The notes below the pieces were generated by a model that had not been told where the DNA came from, did not search any database, and saw only the letters and a list, made by a program, of their open reading frames with translations. Shown one piece after another: positions 26,504-39,426 of a DNA stretch of 64,000 bases. Position numbers and translations under genes: made by a program. The stretch is taken from positions 1 to 64,000 of the forward strand of contig JAFUIR010000005.1 in NCBI GenBank assembly GCA_017468395.1. The letters are read 5' to 3'. The stretch comes from Lachnospiraceae bacterium. Its GTDB lineage: Bacteria; Bacillota; Clostridia; Lachnospirales; Lachnospiraceae. How positions within the stretch are numbered: position 1 is the stretch's first letter; every line of letters starts with the position of its first letter.

Positions 26504-27661
26504 ATGAGAAAAATATATAAGCATAAAATTGCGACTTTGCTGATTTTTGTGTTACTGGCCGCTTCTATGCCTGTTGTATCTTATGCGACCTCCACTCAGG
26601 ATAAACTGAATGCCGCAGAGGATGAAAAAGAACGGCTGGAACAGGAACAGAAAGAAGCAAAGGAAGAATTAAAAGAACTGCAAAAGGAACAGAAAGGTTT
26701 GAAAGCAGAGTTGGCTGAACTGAACCAACAACTGGCAGATGTTGGAGAACATTTGGAAGACCTTGAGTATCAAATCGGCGAAAAAGAATTAGAGATAGAG
26801 TACATAGTTACTGCATTGGCAGAGGCCAAGGAGACGGAAGCGTGGCAATACGAATCCATGAAGGTCAGGATGCAGTATATGTATGAAATGGGAGATACCC
26901 TTTATTTAGAGTCGTTGTTCCATATAGACAGTTTTTCGGATTTGCTGAATTTCAATGATTATTTTGAGCAACTTACATCTTATGACCAGTCTATGCTGGA
27001 TGAATTTATAGCCAACAGGGAACATATCGAGAGTATCGAAGTTCAATTAAATCAGGATATGGCTGTGCTGGATGGTTTGAAATTGGAAGCGGAAGCAGAA
27101 AAGAGTAAAGTTTCCGGTTTGATTGGTCAATTGACAACTACAATCCAGCAGTATGCCGAAGATATTGAAGAGGCGGAGGCAGAAGCGGAAGCCTATGAAA
27201 AACAAATTAAAGAAAAAGAAAAAGATATTGAATATCTAAAGAAGAAGATTCAGGAGGAAATCCTGTTATCACAGGCGGCGGCAAATGCTACATGGCGAGA
27301 TATTTCCCAAGTCAAGTTTGCGGAAGGTGACAGATATCTGTTGGCAAATCTGATTTATTGCGAAGCCGGCGGAGAACCCTATGTGGGACAAGTAGCAGTA
27401 GGGGCGGTTGTAATGAACCGTGTGCTCAGTTCCAAATATCCGGATACGGTGGTAGGGGTAATTTATCAGAAGAGCCAGTTTTCACCGGCGGGAAGCGGGC
27501 GGTTGGCATTGGCACTGGCCCATAATAAGGCCACGGCAAGTTGCTACAAAGCGGCAGATGAGGCTATGGCAGGCGTAACCAACGTAGGAAATTGCCTGTA
27601 CTTTAGGACCCCTATTCCGGGACTTACGGGAATCCGCATCGGCGGACATATTTTCTATTAA
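26504..27661 (+). CDS. Secreted coiled-coil protein with SleB-type cell-wall hydrolase domain
   Basis: The protein has 385 aa. A signal peptide (cleavage likely near SYA-TS, residue 29) is followed by a long coiled coil (about 33-115), a second helical block (about 140-250) and a C-terminal Hydrolase_2 domain (about 275-385; LANLIYCEAGGEPYVGQVAV, GAVVMNRVLSSKYP, NCLYFRTP). The plan resembles FtsX-activated PcsB-like hydrolases but with a SleB catalytic domain in place of CHAP. It probably cuts peptidoglycan at septa or in spore cortex. SD AAAGGAGG. A terminator follows. Confidence 0.87.
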   Translation: MRKIYKHKIATLLIFVLLAASMPVVSYATSTQDKLNAAEDEKERLEQEQKEAKEELKELQKEQKGLKAELAELNQQLADVGEHLEDLEYQIGEKELEIEYIVTALAEAKETEAWQYESMKVRMQYMYEMGDTLYLESLFHIDSFSDLLNFNDYFEQLTSYDQSMLDEFIANREHIESIEVQLNQDMAVLDGLKLEAEAEKSKVSGLIGQLTTTIQQYAEDIEEAEAEAEAYEKQIKEKEKDIEYLKKKIQEEILLSQAAANATWRDISQVKFAEGDRYLLANLIYCEAGGEPYVGQVAVGAVVMNRVLSSKYPDTVVGVIYQKSQFSPAGSGRLALALAHNKATASCYKAADEAMAGVTNVGNCLYFRTPIPGLTGIRIGGHIFY

Positions 27662-27678
27662 CTATTATGTTGTATTCA

Positions 27679-27722
27679 AAACACTTGGAAAGTTGTCATT
27701 ATTACTTTTCAAGTGTTTTTAT
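27679..27722 (+). terminator. Terminator after the SleB-like gene
   Basis: A 15-bp stem with one wobble (27679-27693 with 27704-27718) is followed by TTTTT. The remaining 27723-27954 holds only the atp promoter and leader. Confidence 0.9.
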
Positions 27723-27862
27723 TGTTATGGAAAAGTATGCTGACGGTATAGTGCAAAGATGGAATTTGTTACTAGAGGATTGGATATAATAAAGACAACC
27801 ATTTTTTGGTGCTTTGTTATAAAAAATAATGGAAAAAATTCGCACAAATAGTTTGATTTGAC

Positions 27863-27891
27863 TAGACTTTTAAGGGGTATAAAGGTATAAT
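27863..27891 (+). promoter_or_regulatory. Promoter of the ATP synthase operon
   Basis: The -35 is TAGACT (27863-27868), with a 17-bp spacer and a consensus -10 TATAAT (27886-27891). TTGACT 5 bp further upstream would need an over-long spacer. Confidence 0.65.
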
Positions 27892-27954
27892 TTAAGACAA
27901 GATGCGGTAATTTGTTTATGCAGCACTTTTCTTATGGGAGAAAGGAATTTTTAC

Positions 27955-28206
27955 ATGAAAAAAGGTGGCTATGAGCGCAGCGTTTTCCGCTCTTTGGCAT
28001 TAATCAGCCAGTTTAGCATCAATATGATAGTTCCCATGGTGCTTTGCATGTTTTTGGGACTGTTTTTGGATAAAAAACTGGACACTTCCTACTGGACAAT
28101 TATCCTTTTTTTTGTAGGGGCTTTGGCTGGATTTAACAGTATATATAAGATGGCAAAACGTATATACAAGGATAAGAGCGGTGAGGAAAATGATAGAAAA
28201 AATTAG
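27955..28206 (+). CDS. AtpZ/AtpI-family membrane protein
   Basis: The protein has 83 aa with two TM helices (about 18-38 and 47-66) and a basic C-terminus. LISQFSINMIVPMVLCMFLG followed by FLDKKLDTSYW matches the small AtpZ (F0-gene1) family upstream of F-ATPase genes. With AtpI-type proteins it may form a Mg2+/Ca2+ channel or assist c-ring assembly. ATG 27955 follows GAGAAAGG. It overlaps the next gene by 17 bp. Confidence 0.85.
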   Translation: MKKGGYERSVFRSLALISQFSINMIVPMVLCMFLGLFLDKKLDTSYWTIILFFVGALAGFNSIYKMAKRIYKDKSGEENDRKN

Positions 28207-28651
28207 AGGTTGGAACCGTACTCTTTTGGAACTGGAGATGGGCATTGTGCTGTTTGGGTTGGCAGTACAGATTACGGGAGTGTGGTTTGCAAAGGACAAA
28301 GTAGATTACAGCGCAGGGATTTGGCTTGGAATATTGATCGCCATGTGGGCTGCAGCGCACATGGCTTATGTTTTAAACAGGGCATTTTCAGGACCGGAGG
28401 AAGATGTGACCAAACGGATGGCCAGAGGCAGCGTTATAAGATATGTGGCAATTGTTTTGGCCTACGGTGCAGTGGTTTTAAGTGGTGCGGGCAATCCGGT
28501 GTTAGCGTTTATCGGAATTATGGGTTTGAAAGTAGCGGCTTATATTCAGCCGTTTACTCATAAATTTACTAATTGGATTTTTCATGAGACAGATCCGGTT
28601 CCGGAGCCTTTGCTTGAGGAGGAAACGGAACAAAACAAGGAAGAAGAGTAA
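28190..28651 (+). CDS. atpI: ATP synthase subunit I-like protein
   Basis: The protein has 153 aa. Four hydrophobic segments fit the AtpI topology, with an acidic C-terminal tail (PEPLLEEETEQNKEEE). Sequence conservation of this family is low; the assignment rests on position between the AtpZ-like gene and atpB and on topology. AtpI acts in c-ring assembly or stability in other bacteria. ATG 28190 is coupled to the end of the preceding gene, with GAGG just before it. Confidence 0.75.
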   Translation: MIEKIRGWNRTLLELEMGIVLFGLAVQITGVWFAKDKVDYSAGIWLGILIAMWAAAHMAYVLNRAFSGPEEDVTKRMARGSVIRYVAIVLAYGAVVLSGAGNPVLAFIGIMGLKVAAYIQPFTHKFTNWIFHETDPVPEPLLEEETEQNKEEE

Positions 28652-28663
28652 GGAGGTGAGAAA

Positions 28664-29398
28664 ATGGGACGAAGTATTTTGTTGTCCAGTGAGGCAAACG
28701 TGGATTTCATGATACACGGCGTGTTCGAATATGAACTGTTTGGACAGAAATTGTGGATTACTACTTCTCATATATGTCTGTTCATTGTGGTTATGATTAT
28801 CTTCGGATTTGCGGTTGCTGCAAACAGAGCGATGAAAAAAGCCACGGAAGTGCCGGGGGCGTTTCAAAATGTAGTCGAACTGGTGGTGGAAAAACTGGAC
28901 GGCATGGTTGCAGGAACGATGGGAAAAAATGCCCCGAAGTTTCAAAATTACATCGGAACGATATTCATTTTTATTCTGCTTAGTAACTTTTCGGGACTTT
29001 TGGGACTCAGACCACCTACTGCGGACTATGGTGTGACATTGCCCATGGGTATTTTGACTTTCATACTGATTCACTTTAATCAGTTTAAACATCAAACGCC
29101 CAAAGATATTTGGGTAGGAATGTGTTCGCCCTTGCCGCCGTGGTTACCGATTTGGTTCCCCATCAATGTCATTAGTGAAATTGCAGTGCCGATTTCCCTG
29201 TCGCTTCGTTTGTTTGCAAACGTGCTTTCAGGAACGGTTTTGATGGCTTTGGTATACGGCCTGTTGCAGAAATTTGCATTAATCTGGCCGGCTGCACTGC
29301 ATGTATACTTTGATCTGTTTTCGGGAGCAATACAGACCTATGTGTTCTGTATGTTGACTATGACTTATGTCAATAATGCAATTGATTCAGATGGTTAA
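28664..29398 (+). CDS. atpB: ATP synthase F0 subunit a
   Basis: The protein has 244 aa with 5-6 TM helices. The conserved stator Arg lies in EIAVPISLSLRLFANVLSG, and the last helix carries GAIQTYVFCMLTMTYV. It forms the ion half-channels against the c ring. SD AGGAGGTGAG. A hairpin overlaps its stop codon and precedes atpE. Confidence 0.96.
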   Translation: MGRSILLSSEANVDFMIHGVFEYELFGQKLWITTSHICLFIVVMIIFGFAVAANRAMKKATEVPGAFQNVVELVVEKLDGMVAGTMGKNAPKFQNYIGTIFIFILLSNFSGLLGLRPPTADYGVTLPMGILTFILIHFNQFKHQTPKDIWVGMCSPLPPWLPIWFPINVISEIAVPISLSLRLFANVLSGTVLMALVYGLLQKFALIWPAALHVYFDLFSGAIQTYVFCMLTMTYVNNAIDSDG

Positions 29399-29415
29399 TA
29401 GCAAAATGCTATTAA
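29395..29415 (+). other. Intercistronic hairpin atpB-atpE
   Basis: TTAATAGC/GCTATTAA (8 bp, perfect) with an AAAAT loop includes the atpB stop codon. No T run follows, so it is more likely an mRNA-stability or processing element than a terminator. Confidence 0.55.
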
Positions 29416-29420
29416 AATAG

Positions 29421-29720
<300 letters not shown>

Positions 29721-29738
29721 GGACAGGAGGATGGCAGG

Positions 29739-30292
29739 TTGAATAGTATATTGGGAAACAGCCCGGTTTTACTGGAATCAGGTGCGGAAATGTCCAGATT
29801 GTTTGATTTGGACCTGCAACTTATCGTAGATTCGGGACTGACGATCATAGCATTATTCTTCCTGTATTTCGCATTATCTTATTTCCTGTTTAATCCTGCG
29901 CGCAAGATGTTGCAGAACAGACAGGAAAAGATTAAGGGCGAACTGGAGAGCGCGGCAGCAGACATGGAAACTGCCGGCAATCTGAAGGAAGAATACGAAC
30001 TGAAAATTAAAGAAATCGACAAAGAAGCAGAACGCATTCTCGGTGAAGCCAGAAAGAAGGCATTGGCTAATGAAAGCCAGATTATCGAAGAAGCAAGAGC
30101 GGAAGCTGCACGTATTATGGACAAAGCAAGGAAAGATGCGGAACTTGAAAAGCAGAAAGCTGCAGATGAAGTGAAGAAAGAGATGATTGCTTTGGCATCC
30201 ATGATGGCAGGAAAAGTTGTATCGGCATCCATTGATACGACGGTTCAGGAATCTCTGATCGATGAGACTTTGAAAGAAATGGGTGAGAGTAC

Positions 30293-30305
<13 letters not shown>
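29739..30305 (+). CDS. atpF: ATP synthase F0 subunit b
   Basis: The protein has 188 aa from a TTG that lies 8 nt after AGGAGG; an ATG at 29731 is closed after three codons. One TM helix (about 32-52) is followed by a long charged coiled coil (residues 58-160), the peripheral stalk. The N-terminus is about 25 residues longer than usual, so a start at the internal Met before SRLFDLDLQ is possible. It overlaps atpH by 13 bp. Confidence 0.95.
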
Positions 30306-32372
<2,067 letters not shown>

Positions 32373-32405
32373 GCAGACACGTTGAGAAAGGCAGGTTGAA
32401 GCGTT

Positions 32406-33272
32406 ATGGCATCCATGAGAGATATCAAACGCCGTAAGGGCAGTATACAAAGTACCCAACAGATTACCAAAGCCATGAAACTCGTGTCTACCGTAAAGTT
32501 GCAGAGAGCAAAAGCAAATGCGGAACGCTCTCAGGCATATTTCCAAAGCATGTTCCAGACCGTAAATTCTATTCTGGCAAAAACCAGAGGATTGGATCAT
32601 CCCTATTTGCAGGAAAGCGAATCTTCAAAAAAAGCGGTGATTGTAATGACATCCAACAGAGGTTTGGCGGGAGGATATAACTCCAATATTGCCAAACTTG
32701 TGATGAACAGCGGATTGGAAAAGGAAGACCTTTTGATATATGCTGTAGGCCGTAAAGGTAAAGAGACATTACAGCGAAACGGCTATCATATCGAAGAAGA
32801 TTGGTCCGATATTGCGGAGGAACCGGCTTATGCCGATGCCATGCAACTTGGAAAAGTTCTTTTGCAGAAATTTGCAGATGGTGAAATCGGAGAGATTTAC
32901 CTAGCCTATACAAAATTTAAAAATACAGTAAGCCATGAACCTACGTTGATTAAACTTCTTCCTGTGGAGGTTCCCGAGGAAAACCACGAGGAAAAAGAAG
33001 TATCTGAGGCAGAAGCTATTATGAACTTCGAGCCTGAAGATGAGGAAGCATTGAATATGATTATTCCCAAATATGTCAACAGTCTGATTTATGGAGGCTT
33101 GGTAGAGTCTGTAGCCAGTGAGAACGGTGCGAGAATGCAGGCAATGGATTCCGCGACCAGTAATGCGGAAGAAATGATTGGGGACTTGACCCTGAAATAT
33201 AATAGAGCAAGACAAGGCTCTATCACACAGGAATTGACAGAAATCATAGCAGGTGCGGAAGCAATTTCCTAA
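32406..33272 (+). CDS. atpG: ATP synthase F1 subunit gamma
   Basis: The protein has 288 aa. The N-terminal helix is MASMRDIKRRKGSIQSTQQI, followed by TKAMKLVSTVKLQRAK, MTSNRGLAGGYNSNI and the C-terminal helix SATSNAEEMIGDLTLKYNRA. It is the rotor shaft turning inside alpha3beta3. Spacing of 33 bp from atpA. Confidence 0.97.
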   Translation: MASMRDIKRRKGSIQSTQQITKAMKLVSTVKLQRAKANAERSQAYFQSMFQTVNSILAKTRGLDHPYLQESESSKKAVIVMTSNRGLAGGYNSNIAKLVMNSGLEKEDLLIYAVGRKGKETLQRNGYHIEEDWSDIAEEPAYADAMQLGKVLLQKFADGEIGEIYLAYTKFKNTVSHEPTLIKLLPVEVPEENHEEKEVSEAEAIMNFEPEDEEALNMIIPKYVNSLIYGGLVESVASENGARMQAMDSATSNAEEMIGDLTLKYNRARQGSITQELTEIIAGAEAIS

Positions 33273-33280
33273 TTTGCTAG

Positions 33281-34690
<1,410 letters not shown>

Positions 34691-34691
34691 T

Positions 34692-35087
34692 ATGAGTGAT
34701 ATCGCATTAAAAATTATAACGCCGGACAGAATTTTCTATGAAGGGAAGGCGTCGGCGGTAGAGTTTAATACAACCGAGGGTGAAATTGGTATTTTGCCCG
34801 GACATATTCCTATGACTGTCATCGTCAAACCCGGAATTTTGGTGATTGAAGAAGATGGTCAGGAAAAAGAAGCGGCTCTTCATGCGGGTTTTGCGGAGAT
34901 TTTACCGGAAAGTGTAACAATTCTGGCAGAAATCATTGAATGGCCGGATGAGATTGATATTGAAAGAGCGGAGGATGCCGCAGAACGTGCCAGGGAACGT
35001 CTCAGAAACCGTAATGACGGTTTGGATGTTGTGAGAGCCGAAACTGCATTGTTGCGTGCAATTACCCGTATCAATGTTTTAAAATAA
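34692..35087 (+). CDS. atpC: ATP synthase F1 subunit epsilon
   Basis: The protein has 131 aa. The beta-sandwich domain (FNTTEGEIGILPGHIPMTVI) and the C-terminal helical hairpin (ERAEDAAERARERL...ALLRAITRINVLK) are both present, so the inhibitory arm is intact. It starts 1 nt after the atpD stop and is the last gene of the operon; a terminator follows. Confidence 0.97.
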   Translation: MSDIALKIITPDRIFYEGKASAVEFNTTEGEIGILPGHIPMTVIVKPGILVIEEDGQEKEAALHAGFAEILPESVTILAEIIEWPDEIDIERAEDAAERARERLRNRNDGLDVVRAETALLRAITRINVLK

Positions 35088-35100
35088 TAATGTGTAAAAA

Positions 35101-35137
35101 TGCCTTGAAGAAGAACGTCTTTTTCGGGGCATTTTTT
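35101..35137 (+). terminator. Terminator of the atp operon
   Basis: A 13-bp stem with several G-T wobbles (35101-35113 with 35119-35131) and an AACGT loop, then TTTTTT. Confidence 0.9.
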
Positions 35138-35180
35138 ATAGGCTCTGCATATACTACCAAAAAGAGTAGTAGGTAACGGT

Positions 35181-35570
35181 ATGGATTATAGACATAGAGT
35201 AGTTCCTTTTTATATGGCTTATCAGACACCATGGTTTGTGGGAGAAGAGGATAATGTGTTAAAGGATTTGGATTACTTGCAACAAATGTATCCTGCCCAG
35301 GCAAAAAAGTACCAGAAAAGGATAGCGGAAATTGTGGACCGGATGGATTACGAAGGCAGTATGATTTATGATGAATATCCTGACAGATGGCAGCTTTACC
35401 GGTTGGCAGAGAGTATATTGGAGATCATTCGGCAAGAGGAATACGAATCGGGAACGGAAGAAACCTCTCCGGAAAAGTGGGAATGGTTGGCGGATATGAT
35501 ACAAATTCTTCTTTTTCATGAGATTTATAGAAGAAGACGTGGTGGGAAACGCGGATTTCTCAAATTTTAG
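35181..35570 (+). CDS. Conserved hypothetical protein, 129 aa
   Basis: This is a small, soluble, mostly helical protein. Landmarks are MDYRHRVVPFYMAYQTPWFV, LDYLQQMYPAQAKKYQKRIA, YDEYPDRWQLYRLAESILEI and a basic end RRRRGGKRGFLKF. Its aromatic, charged composition is typical of uncharacterised Lachnospiraceae proteins. The start ATG has only a weak SD (GTAACGGT). It stands alone between two terminators. I assign no function. Confidence 0.75.
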   Translation: MDYRHRVVPFYMAYQTPWFVGEEDNVLKDLDYLQQMYPAQAKKYQKRIAEIVDRMDYEGSMIYDEYPDRWQLYRLAESILEIIRQEEYESGTEETSPEKWEWLADMIQILLFHEIYRRRRGGKRGFLKF

Positions 35571-35599
35571 TTGAGGTTTTGTTATAAAGACATTAAAAT

Positions 35600-35646
35600 A
35601 TAGTCATGGTATGCAGAAAAATAAAATGTTTACCATGGCTATTTTA
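35600..35646 (+). terminator. Terminator after the 129-aa gene
   Basis: The ATAGTCATGGTA/TACCATGGCTAT stem (12 bp, one wobble) with a 19-nt loop is followed by TTTT. Confidence 0.7.
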
Positions 35647-35672
35647 TGTAGAGCGCTTTTTGAGGATATAGT

Positions 35673-36857
35673 ATGAGTGAAATAAAAACAGTACTAAATG
35701 AGTGGATAGATGAAAATTTAAAACAGATGATTCTCAGCAACAGTAAGGATGTTTTGATTGCGAGCAAAGCGAAAATACGTCCGGTGATTATTAAAGGAGA
35801 GGTTGTTTATCAGGAAACTTTATATCAGGGAACCAAAGTGCTTCATACCAATTATGGGAAGGAAGAACTGCTTCCCCGTTTAGAAAAAATGTTGGGCGAA
35901 GTTTTCAGACAGGGCGAAATTCAATCTGAAAACGGTATGGTGACTATTCTTATCAGTAAGAAGGGAAAGGTGACTGTAAACGCTAAAAGAAAAAATGTGC
36001 AAAAGCATGAAAGTGACGGGGAAAATGTGCCTGTGGCCCGTTTAATGGAACACAATAGAGTGAAGAATTATATATTGGAAGAAGGCGTACCGGTAGACTT
36101 TCTGGTGGGGCTTGGTGTACAGACCAAAGACGGTAAGATTGTGAAGGCGAAATACGATAAATTTAAGCAGATTAACCGTTATCTGGAATTTATCGAAGAT
36201 ATTATTCCGAAATTGCCCAAAGATAAGACTCTTCGCATTATTGATTTTGGATGCGGAAAGTCCTATTTGACATTTGCTATGTATTACTATTTGCACAAGT
36301 TGAAAAAATATCCTGTAGATATTACGGGTTTGGACTTGAAAACAGATGTTATTGAGAGATGTAACGGATTGGCAAGGGAATATGGCTATGACCATTTGCA
36401 TTTTGAAAAGGGTGATATTAGTACCTATGAGGGGGCGGACAGTGTGGACATGGTGGTAACACTGCACGCTTGCGATACCGCTACGGATTATGCGTTGGAA
36501 AAAGCTATAAAATGGGGCGCCTTAGTAATTATGGCTGTACCTTGTTGCCAACACGAGGTAAACAAACAGATTTCCTGTGAACCTTTAAACGGTGTACTGC
36601 GGTATGGACTTATCAAAGAGCGCATGTCGGCGCTTATTACGGATGCACTTAGGGCAGACATGCTGGAAGAGATGGGCTATGATGCACAAATCTTGGAGTT
36701 TATCGATATGGAGCATACGCCTAAAAATATACTTATCCGTGCAGTAAAGAAAAGCGGAATGCAAAAAAGAGGAAGTCAAAAGAACTTGTCTGTGAAAGAG
36801 ACATGTGAGTTTTTGAATATATCTACAACATTACAGAAATTGCTGGAACAGGAGTAA
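35673..36857 (+). CDS. Class I SAM-dependent methyltransferase
   Basis: The protein has 394 aa. An N-terminal domain of about 170 aa is followed by a Rossmann methyltransferase domain: motif I IIDFGCGKSYLTFAMYYYLH, acidic motif II DITGLDLKTDVIERC, DMVVTLHACDTATDYALEKA and MAVPCCQHEVNKQI. It resembles the Methyltransf_32 (GSTCD-like) group; the PCCQHE motif with two Cys is characteristic. The substrate is unknown, with RNA a reasonable guess. It lies 3 nt before the 843-aa gene, probably one operon. Confidence 0.82.
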   Translation: MSEIKTVLNEWIDENLKQMILSNSKDVLIASKAKIRPVIIKGEVVYQETLYQGTKVLHTNYGKEELLPRLEKMLGEVFRQGEIQSENGMVTILISKKGKVTVNAKRKNVQKHESDGENVPVARLMEHNRVKNYILEEGVPVDFLVGLGVQTKDGKIVKAKYDKFKQINRYLEFIEDIIPKLPKDKTLRIIDFGCGKSYLTFAMYYYLHKLKKYPVDITGLDLKTDVIERCNGLAREYGYDHLHFEKGDISTYEGADSVDMVVTLHACDTATDYALEKAIKWGALVIMAVPCCQHEVNKQISCEPLNGVLRYGLIKERMSALITDALRADMLEEMGYDAQILEFIDMEHTPKNILIRAVKKSGMQKRGSQKNLSVKETCEFLNISTTLQKLLEQE

Positions 36858-36860
36858 AAT

Positions 36861-39392
36861 ATGAAAAAAGCCATATTAAAAGGGACTGTCTTTGGACTGG
36901 TCTTCTTTATAGCCCTGATTGTCATAGGGCAGGTTATGAATATGGGTAATACAGATATGACGGCAGAGATGGCAGAGGCGACTTTTCCGGTAATTTGTAT
37001 GGACTTGGAGGGACAGACTTACAATGAACTGCACGGTTATGCTAAGGCCATGGATATCCCTTACATGAGAGAAAATATTACTGTTTTGGATGAAAACAGA
37101 AAAACTGCCTTCACTCTCCAAAAATATGGTAGTGATGTGGCAAAAATTTCTTTTGAAGTCCGAAGTGTGGACGGTAGCAGGCTTATTGAAAAGACTGAAG
37201 TAACGGATTTTGAAGAAGACGAAGATAAAATTTTTGCGCAGATAACGCTAAAAGATTTGATTGATAAGAATCAGGAATATGCGTTAATTTTTCTGGTGGA
37301 AATGGGAAACGGCCAAACAGTTCGATATTATACCAGAGTGGTGTGGAGTACAAATTACAGTGCTGCAGAAAAAATAAGTTATGTAATGGATTTTAACTCT
37401 AAAACTTTTGACAAGGAAGCAGCCAAGGACCTTACAAAATATTTGGAAACCAATTCACAAGGAGATAATTCAACTTTTCATGTAGTGGATATTCACAGTA
37501 AACTTTCCCAAGTGACATGGGGAAAGTTGAATGTGCACAAAGAGATGGAACCTGTGGCAAATCTTATTGAGTTGGCTACTGAAACGGCAAGTATTAAGTT
37601 GCATTATGTAGTTTCCATGCAACCTGCCAGCCAAAAACAATATTATTATGTGGAAGAATTTTACCGTATCCGTTATACACCGGACCGTACGTATTTGCTG
37701 GATTTTGAGAGAAATATGACCCGGTTTTTCCAAGAAGATGAAAGTGTATATGCCAATGACAAGATTGTACTGGGCATTGCCGCAGCAGATATACCTTTTG
37801 TGGAAAGTCAGGACGGAAATAATTTTGCTTTTGTGATTCAGAATAAACTTTGCAGTTATAATGTGACCGATAATAAACTTGCGGTGTTGTTTTGTTTTTA
37901 TAATGAAAAGAACAGTGATGTTAGAACCATTCATAATAGTCATGAATTCAAAATACTGGATGTGGATGAAACCGGTAGTGTCCGGTTTGTAGTGTATGGC
38001 TATATGAACAGGGGCAGACATGAAGGTGAAGTAGGAGTGCAGATATGCAACTACGACAGCAGTTTGAACACCATTGAAGAAATTGCGTATATTCCTTATA
38101 CAAAGTCAGATGAGATTTTGCGGGAGGAGATGGAGCACCTTCTTTATGCCAGCCGGGAAAATTATTTGTATTTAACCATGGATGAAAATGTGTATGAGGT
38201 AAATCTGGATACCAAAACATATGATAAGATTATTCATACAACTACAGACGGCAGTATGCAGGTTTCTGATAACCAAAAAGTTATTGCATGGCAAAATACG
38301 GCAGATGCCTATTCCTGTGAAGAGGTAGTACTGAAAAACTTAAATTCCCGTGAACAAAGAACCATTAAAGCCCGTAGCGGCGAATATATTATGCCTCTTG
38401 GGTTTATGGGAGAAGATTTGATTTACGGATATGCAAAAGAAGATGATATAGTCAGGGACAGTGCAGGACGTGTTACTTTTCCTATGTATCGTATTTGCAT
38501 TGTGGGAACAGATGGTACCCTGCTGATGAAATATGAGCAGGAAGATATTTATGTGGTGAGTTGTTCCATTGAAGGAAACCAGATAAATATGCAAAGAGTT
38601 GTGAAGGCAGAAGACGGCCGGTATATGGAAACTACCGATGACCAGATTATGAACAGTCAGGAAGTTGAAGTGGGTAAAAACAAGGTATCAGGTGTGGTAA
38701 CCGAATTGTACGAAACTGTAGTGCAGATTACGGTGAAAAAGGATATCAATGCCAAAACCCTTAAGGTCTTGACACCCAAAGAAGTGCTTTTTGAGGGCGC
38801 AAGAGAAATTAGTTTCCAAAATGAGGATTTGGAAAAGAGATATTATGTATATGGTTTGGAAGGTGTGGAAGCCATTTACAGAAACCCTGCAAATGCGGTA
38901 AATCTTGCTTATGAAATATCGGGAGTTGTGCTCGGAGACGATGGACAGTATGTGTGGATTCGTGGAAACCGGGTGCTGAAAAATCAGATTATGGCTATTG
39001 AAGGTGCCGGCATTACGCAGGAGAAAGATAGTATTGCAGTGTGTTTGGATACAATGCTGAAATACGAGGGAGTCATTAGAAATTCCGAATATTTGCTGGC
39101 CGGCGGAGAGACAATTTATTCCATTTTGGAAAATAATCTGCCGGATGCACAGATACTGGATTTGAAAGGATGCACGTTGGAATCCGTACTATATTATGTC
39201 AACCGGGACATTCCCGTGTTTGCAACATTAAATGACGGTACAGCAGTGCTGATTATCGGTTTTAACCAATATAATATTGTGGTGCTGGATCCCGTAAAAG
39301 GGGCTGAAAGTGCAATTTATAAAAAGGGTATGAATGATTCCAGAGAGTGGCTTGAGAGAAATGGGAATTGTTTTATCACATATGTAAGATAG
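36861..39392 (+). CDS. Large membrane-anchored protein with degenerate C39-like domain
   Basis: The protein has 843 aa. One N-terminal TM anchor (about 5-25) precedes a long extracytoplasmic beta-rich region; residues 270-590 contain repeated blade-like segments suggesting a beta-propeller. The last 130 aa resemble a papain-like C39 peptidase fold. The nucleophile position in DSIAVCLDTMLKYEG appears to be Ser, and the His position in GTAVLIIGFNQYNIVVLDP is Thr, so it is probably inactive and perhaps binds peptides. No family name is certain. It follows the methyltransferase gene by 3 nt and ends in a shared terminator. Confidence 0.7.
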   Translation: MKKAILKGTVFGLVFFIALIVIGQVMNMGNTDMTAEMAEATFPVICMDLEGQTYNELHGYAKAMDIPYMRENITVLDENRKTAFTLQKYGSDVAKISFEVRSVDGSRLIEKTEVTDFEEDEDKIFAQITLKDLIDKNQEYALIFLVEMGNGQTVRYYTRVVWSTNYSAAEKISYVMDFNSKTFDKEAAKDLTKYLETNSQGDNSTFHVVDIHSKLSQVTWGKLNVHKEMEPVANLIELATETASIKLHYVVSMQPASQKQYYYVEEFYRIRYTPDRTYLLDFERNMTRFFQEDESVYANDKIVLGIAAADIPFVESQDGNNFAFVIQNKLCSYNVTDNKLAVLFCFYNEKNSDVRTIHNSHEFKILDVDETGSVRFVVYGYMNRGRHEGEVGVQICNYDSSLNTIEEIAYIPYTKSDEILREEMEHLLYASRENYLYLTMDENVYEVNLDTKTYDKIIHTTTDGSMQVSDNQKVIAWQNTADAYSCEEVVLKNLNSREQRTIKARSGEYIMPLGFMGEDLIYGYAKEDDIVRDSAGRVTFPMYRICIVGTDGTLLMKYEQEDIYVVSCSIEGNQINMQRVVKAEDGRYMETTDDQIMNSQEVEVGKNKVSGVVTELYETVVQITVKKDINAKTLKVLTPKEVLFEGAREISFQNEDLEKRYYVYGLEGVEAIYRNPANAVNLAYEISGVVLGDDGQYVWIRGNRVLKNQIMAIEGAGITQEKDSIAVCLDTMLKYEGVIRNSEYLLAGGETIYSILENNLPDAQILDLKGCTLESVLYYVNRDIPVFATLNDGTAVLIIGFNQYNIVVLDPVKGAESAIYKKGMNDSREWLERNGNCFITYVR

Positions 39393-39399
39393 TATAGGC

Positions 39400-39426
39400 A
39401 AAGGGAAGATTAAAAAATCTTCCCTT
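39400..39426. terminator. Bidirectional terminator overlapping the end of queT
   Basis: AAAGGGAAGATT/AATCTTCCCTTT is a perfect 12-bp stem with an AAAA loop. It serves the 843-aa gene on the plus strand. On the minus strand it contains the last codons and stop of queT. Confidence 0.85.
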
